Shown: positions 8,190 to 14,887 of the stretch, piece by piece
Numbering within the stretch: position 1 is the first letter of the stretch
Layout: each line of letters begins with the position of its first letter
Source of the DNA: Roseateles_B flavus
GTDB taxonomy: Bacteria; Pseudomonadota; Gammaproteobacteria; Burkholderiales; Burkholderiaceae_C
Assembly (NCBI RefSeq): GCF_039872765.1
Contig: NZ_JBDPZC010000020.1
Coordinates: 1-53,335 of the forward strand
Length of the DNA: 53,335 nt
Reading direction: 5' to 3'
Made by a program: the position numbers and the translations under genes
Notes under the pieces: model-generated
Told to the model about the DNA's origin: nothing
Databases searched by the model: none
What the model saw: the letters and a program-made list of their open reading frames with translations, nothing else

Positions 8190-8280
8190 CCGGGTAACCC
8201 TGGAATGCATGTTACCCGGCCGGCGCAAGCTACCCGGAAAGTTACCCGGTCAAATGCTGGATGTTGGCGGACTTACCCGG
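8190..8280. promoter_or_regulatory. TACCCGG repeats: probable integrase arm-type sites
   Basis: The heptamer TACCCGG occurs at 8213-8219, 8231-8237, 8243-8249 and 8274-8280, with an inverted copy (CCGGGTA) at 8190-8196. All lie within 91 bp between the integrase start and the ssrA end. Repeats in this position normally bind the integrase N-terminal domain or an excisionase. They also overlap the likely integrase promoter, so self-regulation is possible. Confidence 0.65.
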
Positions 8281-8300
8281 AAGTCGATGGACAAAGAAAA

Positions 8301-8329
8301 AGGCCCAAGTCGTTGATTTACTTGGGCCT
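8301..8329 (-). terminator. Intrinsic terminator of ssrA
   Basis: A perfect 10-bp stem (AGGCCCAAGT at 8301-8310, ACTTGGGCCT at 8320-8329) is followed on the minus strand by a run of T. It lies 35 bp beyond the mature tmRNA 3' end. Confidence 0.85.
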
Positions 8330-8336
8330 TTCGGGC

Positions 8337-8355
8337 TTCAGCGAACTTCGCTGAA
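8337..8355. repeat. Perfect 9-1-9 inverted repeat beside ssrA 3' end
   Basis: TTCAGCGAA and TTCGCTGAA flank a single C. The repeat lies between the terminator and the CCA end of ssrA. It could fold as a 3' trailer hairpin in pre-tmRNA, or act as a protein-binding site linked to the attachment junction. Confidence 0.5.
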
Positions 8356-8363
8356 CGCTGTGT

Positions 8364-8723
8364 TGGTGGAGCCGGCGGGAATTGAACCCGCGTCCGCAAG
8401 CCATCACCGGGCAGTTCTACATGCTTAGCTCTCTGGTTTGATTCTCACGGTGCCAACGCGCAGGAGCACGCTTTGGACGCCGCCAGCTGAATGATCTCGT
8501 CGCCTGCCGTACAGCCCAACCGGCGACCAGCCTATGTGAATGACTCCGCAGGTGTTGCCACCCCAGCCCATAGGCCAACTGTTGCGGAGCCTCGTGCTAA
8601 TTAAGCAGCGAGGGCAAACTTTTCGTCGTTTGCAGGTAGTTTTTTCCAGTGGATTTACGAGCGAACTGGTGCTCGGCATGCCCTACTCCGGATCCGCACC
8701 CACGTCGAAACCAGGTCGGCCCC
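8364..8723 (-). ncRNA. ssrA: Transfer-messenger RNA (tmRNA)
   Basis: This one-piece tmRNA of 360 nt rescues stalled ribosomes and tags their products. The 5' end begins GGGGCCG, which pairs with CGGCTCC before the A-CCA 3' end (acceptor stem of 7 bp including one G-U pair). The 3' end has a tRNA-like T arm, GGTTCAATTCC. The tag frame lies at 8601-8633 and reads ANDEKFALAA followed by TAA, a typical betaproteobacterial tag. The gene starts 15 bp after the gph stop, so its promoter must lie in the gph 3' end or it is partly co-transcribed. Its 3' end is the likely insertion site of the satellite element. CCA is encoded. Confidence 0.97.
8601..8633 (-). other. tmRNA tag-peptide reading frame (ANDEKFALAA)
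   Basis: The resume codon is GCA (8631-8633) and the stop TAA is at 8601-8603. The LAA-type end is the degron recognised by ClpXP and related proteases. Confidence 0.93.
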
Positions 8724-8738
8724 TTTCAGAACTTCAGA

Positions 8739-9449
8739 TTATGCCAGTTGCAGAGACTTCAAGAGGGCATCTGGCGTCTGGACGATGAAATCGGCACCCC
8801 AGGCCTCGATGGGCTCGCCCTGCCCCAGGTAGCCCCAGGCCACGGCCACGGTGAGCATGCCGGCTGCTCGGCCGGCCACGATGTCGCGCTCGTCGTCTCC
8901 CACATAGGCGCACTGCTCGGGCGCGACGCCCAGGCGGCGTGCGGCTTCCAGCAGCGGCGCGGGATGGGGCTTGGCGTGCGGCGTGGTGTCCCCGCCGATC
9001 ACGGTGCCGGCGCGGGCTGCCAGGCCCAGGCCTTCGGTCACGGGCAGGGCGAATCGCTCGGCCTTGTTGGTCACGATGCCCCAGGGCATGGCGGCCTGCT
9101 CCAGGGCGTCCAGCAAGGGATGGACCTGCTCGAAGATGGCCGTCTCCTGGAGCATGCGGGCCTCGTAGCGCGCCAGGAAATCGGTGCGCAGGGACTCGAA
9201 GTCCAGGTGCGCCGGGGTGACCTGCAGGGAGACTGCCAGCATGCCGCGCGCGCCCGAGCCCACCATGGGGCGCAGCAGCGCGTAGTCCAGGGGCGGCAGG
9301 CCGCGTGCAGCACGCAGCTCGTTGGCGGCGCCAGCGAGGTCGGGCGCGCTGTCGATCAGGGTGCCGTCGAGGTCGAACAGCACAGCGCGAAGGCCGGCCA
9401 GGCGGCTCTGCAGCGCGGCGCCCGTGTCGGGGCTCAGGCAGGTGTCCAT
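8739..9449 (-). CDS. gph: Phosphoglycolate phosphatase, HAD family
   Basis: This HAD-superfamily phosphatase, 236 aa, is expected to dephosphorylate 2-phosphoglycolate. Motif I is LFDLDGTLIDS, with both catalytic Asp residues near 25-27. Motif II Thr lies in WGIVTNK, the motif III Lys in HAKPHP, and motif IV is the GDDERD segment. The start is the ATG at 9449 (MDTCLSPD). A TTG at 9464 that overlaps the ubiG stop is also possible. It lies directly downstream of ubiG on the same strand, an order widely seen in Betaproteobacteria, and directly upstream of ssrA. Family assignment is firm; substrate specificity is by homology. Confidence 0.9.
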   Translation of the reverse strand: MDTCLSPDTGAALQSRLAGLRAVLFDLDGTLIDSAPDLAGAANELRAARGLPPLDYALLRPMVGSGARGMLAVSLQVTPAHLDFESLRTDFLARYEARMLQETAIFEQVHPLLDALEQAAMPWGIVTNKAERFALPVTEGLGLAARAGTVIGGDTTPHAKPHPAPLLEAARRLGVAPEQCAYVGDDERDIVAGRAAGMLTVAVAWGYLGQGEPIEAWGADFIVQTPDALLKSLQLA

Positions 9450-9460
9450 GGGCGGGCCGC

Positions 9461-10165
9461 TCAAGCTGGACGACGCAGCGCGAACAGGTAGTTCACGTCG
9501 GTGTCGGTGCCCAGGCTGTAGCGCTGGGTGAAGGGGTTGTAGCTGAGGCCCTTGCTGCTGTGCAGCTCCAGGCCGGCGTCGCGCGCCATGCGGGCCAGCT
9601 CGGCCGGCTTGATGAATCGCGCGTACTCATGGGTGCCGGCCGGCAGCATCTTGAGCACGTACTCGGCGCCCACGATGGCCAGCAGAAAGCTCTTGAAGTT
9701 GCGATTCAGCGTGGACATGAAGACCCAGCCCCCCGGCTTCACCAGCGTGGCCAGGGCCTGCACCACCGAGGCCGGGTCGGGCACGTGCTCCAGCATCTCC
9801 ATGCAGGTGACGGCGTCGAACTCGCCCGGGCGCTGCGCGGCCAGTTCCTCGACCGCGATCTCCTGGTAGCTCACATTGGGCGTGCCGGCCTCCATGGCGT
9901 GCAGCTGGGCCACGCGCAGGGCCTTGGTCGCGAGGTCGATGCCCAGGGCCTCGGCGCCCTTGCGGGCCAGGGAATCGGTGAGGATGCCGCCGCCGCAGCC
10001 CACGTCCAGCACCTTGAGGCCGGCCAGGGGGCAGAGGCTGTCGATCCAGCCCAGGCGCAGGGGATTGATCTGGTGCAGCGGCTTGAATTCGCTCTCGGGG
10101 TCCCACCAGCGATGGGCCAGCTCGCCGAATTTGGCCAGCTCTTGGGGGTCGGCATTGATCGTCAT
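9461..10165 (-). CDS. ubiG: Ubiquinone biosynthesis O-methyltransferase
   Basis: This SAM-dependent class I methyltransferase (234 aa) performs the two O-methylations of ubiquinone synthesis. Characteristic sequence includes the N-terminal F-LAHRWWDP segment, the SAM-binding VLDVGCGGG at about 52-60, the acidic GIDL loop, and CMEMLEHVPDP, typical of UbiG. Start: ATG at 10165 (MTINADPQE), matching the usual UbiG N-terminus; eight codons upstream are open but not needed. It forms a likely operon with gph. Confidence 0.95.
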   Translation of the reverse strand: MTINADPQELAKFGELAHRWWDPESEFKPLHQINPLRLGWIDSLCPLAGLKVLDVGCGGGILTDSLARKGAEALGIDLATKALRVAQLHAMEAGTPNVSYQEIAVEELAAQRPGEFDAVTCMEMLEHVPDPASVVQALATLVKPGGWVFMSTLNRNFKSFLLAIVGAEYVLKMLPAGTHEYARFIKPAELARMARDAGLELHSSKGLSYNPFTQRYSLGTDTDVNYLFALRRPA

Positions 10166-10228
10166 GGGGCGCAATGGTAAGTCAAGCACCCCTGCCCCGG
10201 CTTGATGCAGGCCCTGATGCAGCCGGGG

Positions 10229-12076
10229 TCAGCAGGCGCCGGCGGGCAGCGGGGTGTCATCCCAGCGCCGGCCCTCCCCCAGCCAGATCTCGTTGTGCGC
10301 GGCGCCGGCAGGGATCATGGGGAAGCAGTTCTCCTGCGCCGCCACCGCCACATCCAGGAAGAAGGGGCCGTCCGAGGCCAGGCACTCAGCCAGCGCCTCC
10401 TCCAGCTCGGCCCGCTCGCTCACGCGGCGGGCCTGCCAGCCGAAGGCCCGGGCCAGGGCCACGAAGTCCGGCAGCGCCTCGGTGTAGCTGTGGCTCAGGC
10501 GGTTGCCATGGATCAGCTGCTGCCACTGCCTCACCATGCCCATATAGCCATTGTTGGACAGCACCAACTTGACCGGCGTGCGGTGCTGCACCGCGGTGGA
10601 GAGCTCCTGGATGTTCATCAGCACCGAGGCATCGCCGCTGACGCACACCACCAGGGTCTCGGGATGCGCCACCTGCGCCCCGATGGCCGCCGGCAGTCCG
10701 AAGCCCATGGTGCCTGCGCCGCCCGAGCTGAGCCAACGCCCCGGCGCATCCGGGGCCAGGTATTGCGCGGCCCACATCTGGTGCTGGCCCACGTCCGTTG
10801 CAACGATGGGCTCGCGGCCCTGCGCCGCCGCCCGCACACGCAGCTGCCGCTGCAGCGTGCGCATCAGGGCTTGCGGCAGGATGGCGTCCTGCCTGTCCTC
10901 GAAGTCCAGGCATTGCCGGGCCTGCCAGCGGGCAATGCGGGCCCACCAGGGCGCCAGGCGCTCGCGCCGCGCCTCGGGGCTGCCCGGCTGCCGGGCCTGC
11001 CAGCCTTGCAGCAGCAGGCCCAGGCTCTCGCCGCAGTCGCCCAGCAGGGCCACGTCGGCCTTGACGACCTTGTTGAGCGAGCGCGGGTCGATGTCCAGAT
11101 GCACGACTCGCGCCTGCGGGCAGAAGCCCTGCAGCCGGCCGGTGACACGGTCGTCGAAGCGGGCGCCGACGCACACCACCAGATCCGCCTCATGCATGGC
11201 CAGATTGGCTTCCAGCGTGCCGTGCATGCCCAGCATGCCCAGGCTCTGCGGATCCCGGGCCGGGAAGGCGCCCAGGCCCAGCAGGGTCAGCGTGCAGGGG
11301 GCGGCCGTGGCCCGCACCAGCGCGGCGAAGCGCTCGCAGGCCACCGGGCCGGCATTGATCAAGCCGCCACCGCCATAGAAGACCGGCCGCCGGGCCTCGA
11401 GCAGCAGCGCCAGCGCCGCGTCGACCTCGGCGGCCCCGGCCGCCACCAGCTGCTGCGCCGGCGCCTGCTCAGGCCGCCAGGGCGCGCTGCGGGCCGGGCC
11501 CTGCCAGTCTGGCAAGGGCGTCAGCTGCACATCCTTGGGCAGGTCCAGCAGCACCGGGCCGGGTCGGCCGCCCAACGCCACCTCATGGGCCTTGACCACG
11601 GCAGCACTGACGGCCGCGGCGCTGCGGATCTGGTGGTTCCATTTGGTGACCGAGCGGGAGATGCCCAGGGCATCGCACTCCTGGAAGGCATCGGTGCCGA
11701 TGGCCGTGGTGGCGACCTGGCCGCTGATGCACAGCACCGGAATGGAGTCGCACAGCGCGTCCAGCAGACCTGTCGTGGTGTTGCTCATGCCCGGGCCCGA
11801 CGTCACGAAGACCACCCCCACCCGACCCGTCGTGCGCGCATAGCCCTCGGCGGCGTGCACGGCAGCCTGCTCATGGCGCACCAGCACATGGCGCAGGCGC
11901 GGCTGGGCATGCAGGGCGTCGTACAACGGCAGGACGGCGCCGCCAGGGTAGCCAAAGACGGTGTCCACGCCCAGGCTCAGCAAGGTCTCGATGAGGGCCG
12001 CAGCGCCATTGAAGGCGGGCGCCGGGGCAGGTGATGCAGCAGGCAGGAGGCAGGCGGAGGCGAGCGGAGCATTCAT
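10229..12076 (-). CDS. ilvB: Acetolactate synthase, large (catalytic) subunit
   Basis: This thiamine-diphosphate enzyme, 615 aa, condenses pyruvate to acetolactate in branched-chain amino acid synthesis. The N-terminal domain has FGYPGGAVLPLYDAL and the catalytic Glu in VRHEQAA (E69). The central domain carries GARFDDRVTG (FAD-binding region in this family), and the C-terminal ThDP motif is GDASVLMN...LSNN. A 20-residue Ala/Pro-rich extension precedes the conserved part. No regulatory subunit (ilvN/ilvH) lies next to it, so it is either a second isozyme or pairs with a subunit encoded elsewhere. It is divergent from an Lrp-type regulator with paired palindromes between them, recalling Lrp control of E. 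coli ilvIH. Confidence 0.9.
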   Translation of the reverse strand: MNAPLASACLLPAASPAPAPAFNGAAALIETLLSLGVDTVFGYPGGAVLPLYDALHAQPRLRHVLVRHEQAAVHAAEGYARTTGRVGVVFVTSGPGMSNTTTGLLDALCDSIPVLCISGQVATTAIGTDAFQECDALGISRSVTKWNHQIRSAAAVSAAVVKAHEVALGGRPGPVLLDLPKDVQLTPLPDWQGPARSAPWRPEQAPAQQLVAAGAAEVDAALALLLEARRPVFYGGGGLINAGPVACERFAALVRATAAPCTLTLLGLGAFPARDPQSLGMLGMHGTLEANLAMHEADLVVCVGARFDDRVTGRLQGFCPQARVVHLDIDPRSLNKVVKADVALLGDCGESLGLLLQGWQARQPGSPEARRERLAPWWARIARWQARQCLDFEDRQDAILPQALMRTLQRQLRVRAAAQGREPIVATDVGQHQMWAAQYLAPDAPGRWLSSGGAGTMGFGLPAAIGAQVAHPETLVVCVSGDASVLMNIQELSTAVQHRTPVKLVLSNNGYMGMVRQWQQLIHGNRLSHSYTEALPDFVALARAFGWQARRVSERAELEEALAECLASDGPFFLDVAVAAQENCFPMIPAGAAHNEIWLGEGRRWDDTPLPAGAC

Positions 12077-12099
12077 GGGTTCAGTGTCCCTGAGGCCGA

Positions 12100-12116
12100 T
12101 CAGAAATACTTCCTGA
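12100..12116. promoter_or_regulatory. Lrp-type operator 1
   Basis: This is a 17-bp near-perfect palindrome, TCAGAAA-TAC-TTCCTGA, between ilvB and the Lrp/AsnC regulator gene. It shares the pattern TCAGRAA-N3-TTYCTG with operator 2, centred 40 bp away (about four helical turns). Confidence 0.7.
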
Positions 12117-12139
12117 TTTTTCTCCTGCAAAGGCTATAT

Positions 12140-12156
12140 TCAGAAAATCTTCCTGC
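12140..12156. promoter_or_regulatory. Lrp-type operator 2
   Basis: TCAGAAA-ATC-TTCCTGC is the second copy of the palindromic site. It ends 19 bp before the regulator start codon and overlaps a TATATT -10-like hexamer at 12135-12140, consistent with autorepression. Confidence 0.65.
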
Positions 12157-12175
12157 ACATCAAAAGATTCACAGA

Positions 12176-12637
12176 ATGAAGCTGGATAAATTTGACCTCG
12201 CCATCCTGTCCGAGCTTCAGAAGGACGCCCGCAAGAGCCTGCAGGACATCAGCCAGGCTGTGGGGCTCAGCACCTCACCGTGCTGGACCCGCATCAAGCG
12301 CATGGAGGAGGCCGGCGTGATCGAGGGCTATGCCGTGCGGGTGAACCCGGCCGCTGTTGGACTGGGGGACACGGTCATCGTGCATGTGACCCTGGACAGC
12401 CACTCGGACGAAGCCCTCTTCGAGTTCGGCCGGGCCCTGGAGCAGATTCCCGAGGTGCTGGAGGCCTTCCTGGTTTCGGGGGACTATGACTACTACGTGC
12501 GCATCGCCGTCGCCGACACCCGGGACTACGAGCGACTGCTGCGCGAGCGGCTCTACAAGATCCCCGGCATCCGCCACAGCAAGTCCAGCTTCGTGCTGCG
12601 CCAGCTGAAGCAGAGCCAGCTGCCACTGCAGCGCTGA
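12176..12637 (+). CDS. Lrp/AsnC-family transcriptional regulator
   Basis: A 153-aa regulator of standard length. The N-terminal helix-turn-helix (LDKFDLAILSELQKDAR, then SQAVGLSTSPCWTRIKRMEEAGVI, about 2-50) is followed by an alpha-beta RAM ligand-binding domain (about 65-145, with SGDYDYYVRI). Members sense amino acids, often leucine, and bind as octamers to arrays of palindromes. Its divergence from ilvB and the two matching palindromes in the shared promoter region point to control of ilvB and of itself. It ends at a strong bidirectional terminator. Confidence 0.92.
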   Translation: MKLDKFDLAILSELQKDARKSLQDISQAVGLSTSPCWTRIKRMEEAGVIEGYAVRVNPAAVGLGDTVIVHVTLDSHSDEALFEFGRALEQIPEVLEAFLVSGDYDYYVRIAVADTRDYERLLRERLYKIPGIRHSKSSFVLRQLKQSQLPLQR

Positions 12638-12657
12638 GCCGGCAGGAGCTCTAATGC

Positions 12658-12694
12658 AAAAACCGCCGGTCCCCGAGGCCGGGGCGGCGGTTTT
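12658..12694. terminator. Bidirectional intrinsic terminator
   Basis: A GC-rich hairpin (ACCGCCG...CGGCGGT) is flanked by AAAAA on the left and TTTT on the right. It can end both the Lrp-type gene (plus) and the lysine-rich protein gene (minus). Confidence 0.85.
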
Positions 12695-12730
12695 CACGGG
12701 CAGGCGCAGGGGCTGCGCCGACGGCCGGAT

Positions 12731-13051
12731 TCAGTGCATGGCCTTGCCGTGCTTGTGGCTGGCCTTCACCTTGGCCGGCGAGGTGGCCTTGTGCTGTTTG
12801 CCGGCGGCCTTCTTGCCGGACTTCTTGGTGGCCTTCTTGCCTGCGGTGGCCGACTTCTTGTGGGCCTTCTTGGCCTTCACAGTGGGCTGCTGCACGGCGG
12901 CCTGCTGCAGGGGCTGGGCAGCCACGGCGGGAGCCACGGCTGGCTGCGGCGTGACCAGGGGAGCCGCGGGCTGCACGGTGCCCTGGGCTTGCTGGGCGAG
13001 GGCTGGCAGTGCCAGCAGGCTGGCAAGGCTGAGGGTCAGGATGCGTTTCAT
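12731..13051 (-). CDS. Small secreted Lys/Ala-rich protein
   Basis: A 106-aa protein starting MKRILTLSLASLLALPALAQ, a clear Sec signal peptide with a cleavage site after ALA near residue 19. The mature N-terminal half is Pro/Ala/Gln/Val-rich. The C-terminal half is a basic, histone-H1-like stretch of KK/AGKK/KSGKK units ending in His and Lys. No catalytic motif is seen. Similar short alanine/lysine-rich exported proteins occur in Burkholderiales without a known function. Cell-envelope or nucleic-acid binding through charge is possible. Start chosen at the ATG with the signal peptide; six upstream codons are open. Confidence 0.75.
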   Translation of the reverse strand: MKRILTLSLASLLALPALAQQAQGTVQPAAPLVTPQPAVAPAVAAQPLQQAAVQQPTVKAKKAHKKSATAGKKATKKSGKKAAGKQHKATSPAKVKASHKHGKAMH

Positions 13052-13099
13052 GTGCGGAATTCCAATCAAGGGACTGCTGCGAAGTCTAAGCGCTGCTCT

Positions 13100-13948
13100 T
13101 CACTCGAACACGCCCTGGCGCAGCCATTTTGTTGCCACCCATTTCTCCCCTTCCAGCACCGGCGAACCGCCGTGCAGGGTGAGGGTCGAAGGATCCGGCT
13201 GGCCATAGCTGAAGAACACGGCATTGCCCTTCACCGGCGCCACTTCCAGGCGGCTGTCGGGGAAGATGGTGCCACCGCCGCGGCGCGGCGTATTGAGATA
13301 CATCACGAGCGTGCCCACGCGCTGCCCGCCGCGCTGCAGGATGGACGGCGTGCTGGCGTGGTAGGGGTCGAAGTAGTCGTAGTGCGGCAGGTACTCGGCG
13401 CCCGGCTTGTAGCGCAGCACTTGCAGACCCTCGCCGTTCTGCACCGGCCAGTTCAGCAAGGCCGCGATGCGGGCCTCGATGCGCGCGCACAGCTCGTTCT
13501 CGCCACGCTCGAAGAACATGCCGTCGCTGGTGCGGGCGGTATTGACCTCGCTGCCGTCGACCTTCACGGCCACGGTCTCCGAGCGGCTCAGGCGGTCGCG
13601 GCTGAACCCCACCAGGGCGTCGCACTCCTCGTGCGAAAGCAGCTCGCCAAAGAGTACGACGCGGGGGTGGGCCAGGGTCAGCAGCACCTTGACGTCACGG
13701 TCCAGGGCGCGGATCACCGTGGGCTGCCCCGTCAGGTCCGGCTCCGGCAGCGAATCGGTGAAGGGCTTGCCGGCGCGCCGGGCTTCGTCCTTCTGATGAG
13801 CTTGGGAGACCTGCGCGAATGCCGTCTTCGCCACGGTCTCGTCCCAGCCGCTCTGCACCATGGCCTGCAGGATCTTGTCGCCAGACACGCCGGCGCTGAT
13901 CTGCTCGATGATCCAGCGACACAACTCGGGAGATGCAGCCTGCCCCAT
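13100..13948 (-). CDS. 2OG-Fe(II) oxygenase, prolyl 4-hydroxylase-like
   Basis: A 282-aa protein with a prolyl-4-hydroxylase alpha-subunit type fold. The C-terminal half (about 95-282) carries the iron ligands in LPHYDYFDP (HxD) and the distal His in TLHGGSPV, then a lysine near KWVATKW for 2-oxoglutarate binding. The N-terminal 45 residues form a helical module repeating a W---I--GVSGDKIL pattern. Bacterial relatives hydroxylate proteins or small molecules; the substrate is unknown. It lies between yaaA and the lysine-rich protein gene, all on the minus strand. The Lys/Pro-rich secreted neighbour is not a likely cytoplasmic substrate without further evidence. Confidence 0.85.
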   Translation of the reverse strand: MGQAASPELCRWIIEQISAGVSGDKILQAMVQSGWDETVAKTAFAQVSQAHQKDEARRAGKPFTDSLPEPDLTGQPTVIRALDRDVKVLLTLAHPRVVLFGELLSHEECDALVGFSRDRLSRSETVAVKVDGSEVNTARTSDGMFFERGENELCARIEARIAALLNWPVQNGEGLQVLRYKPGAEYLPHYDYFDPYHASTPSILQRGGQRVGTLVMYLNTPRRGGGTIFPDSRLEVAPVKGNAVFFSYGQPDPSTLTLHGGSPVLEGEKWVATKWLRQGVFE

Positions 13949-13972
13949 CGTCCTCTCCTTGCTCTCCTTGAT

Positions 13973-14752
13973 TCAGCGCTTGCGGCGGAACACCAGGCGC
14001 TCCGGCGTGGAGGCCTCGGCCGCGAAGGCGTAGTCGTCCACGGCAAAGTCCTTCAGCCCCTCGGGGCGGTCCACGCCCTGCTCGATGCAGTAGCGGGCCA
14101 TCAGGCCGCGCGCTCGCTTGGCAAAGAAGCTGATGATCTTGTAGCCGCTGCCTTTCCAGTCCTCGAACTGGCAGTCGATGACACGCGGATGCAGCACCTT
14201 GCGGTCCGCGGCCTTGAAGTATTCCTGCGAAGCCAGGTTGATGATCACCGGCACATGCGAGGCGGCGGCCCGGGCATTGAGATGCTCGGCAATGCGGTCG
14301 CCCCAGAAGCCGTAGAGATTGCGCCCCCGCGGCGTGGCCAGCGAGGTCCCCATCTCCAGGCGGTAGGGCTGCATGCGGTCAAGGGGCCGCAGCACGCCAT
14401 AGAGGCCCGAGAGGATCAGCACATGGTCCTGCGCCCAGCGCAGCTGCTTCAGGCTGAGGCCTTTCGCGTCCAGCCCGTCGTAGACGTCACCGTTGAAGGC
14501 CAGCACCGCGGGCTTGCTGTTCTCGGGCGTGAAGCGCGGCGCCCAGGCCTGGTAGCGCGCCACGTTGAGGGCAGCCAGCGCATCCGAGAGGTCCATCAGC
14601 CGCGCGATGTCGGCCGTCGTGAGCCGGCGCAGCACCTCGATCAGCTCGATGGACTCGGGGATGAACTGCGGCTCGGTGGCCAGGGCCTCGACGGCCGGCG
14701 AGACCGGGCTGTCGTAGTCCAGGGATTTCGCGGGCGAAAGCAGGAACAGCAT
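13973..14752 (-). CDS. yaaA: Peroxide stress protein YaaA
   Basis: A 259-aa DUF328/UPF0246 protein, of family-typical length. It begins MLFLLSPAKSLDYDSP, the diagnostic YaaA start. LILSGLYGVLRPLD and the FFAKRARGLMARY segment are also characteristic. In E. coli YaaA lowers free intracellular iron and limits DNA damage under peroxide stress. It lies 24 bp upstream of the 2OG-Fe(II) oxygenase gene, so the two may share a transcript. Confidence 0.95.
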   Translation of the reverse strand: MLFLLSPAKSLDYDSPVSPAVEALATEPQFIPESIELIEVLRRLTTADIARLMDLSDALAALNVARYQAWAPRFTPENSKPAVLAFNGDVYDGLDAKGLSLKQLRWAQDHVLILSGLYGVLRPLDRMQPYRLEMGTSLATPRGRNLYGFWGDRIAEHLNARAAASHVPVIINLASQEYFKAADRKVLHPRVIDCQFEDWKGSGYKIISFFAKRARGLMARYCIEQGVDRPEGLKDFAVDDYAFAAEASTPERLVFRRKR

Positions 14753-14832
14753 GGATCGGGGAAGGCTCGTGCGAGCTGTGGCGGCAGGCGGGGTCAGGTG
14801 ATGCCCCCATTGTGTCGCAGTACCAATGACAA

Positions 14833-14857
14833 GGCCCGCTGCAGGGCACAGCGGGCC
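14833..14857 (-). terminator. Probable terminator after tolC
   Basis: GGCCCGCT (14833-14840) and AGCGGGCC (14850-14857) form an 8-bp stem. On the minus strand it is followed by TTGTCATTG, a weak T-tract, so termination efficiency is uncertain. Confidence 0.55.
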
Positions 14858-14887
14858 TGGAGTGATGCCGGGCAGCGCCCGCGCCGC

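Noticed and set aside
8364..8723. Possible second copy of the ssrA 3' end within the window that would mark the other att site
   Set aside because: I looked for the CCACCA-adjacent T-arm sequence in 1-8300 and did not find it; the left end must lie outside.
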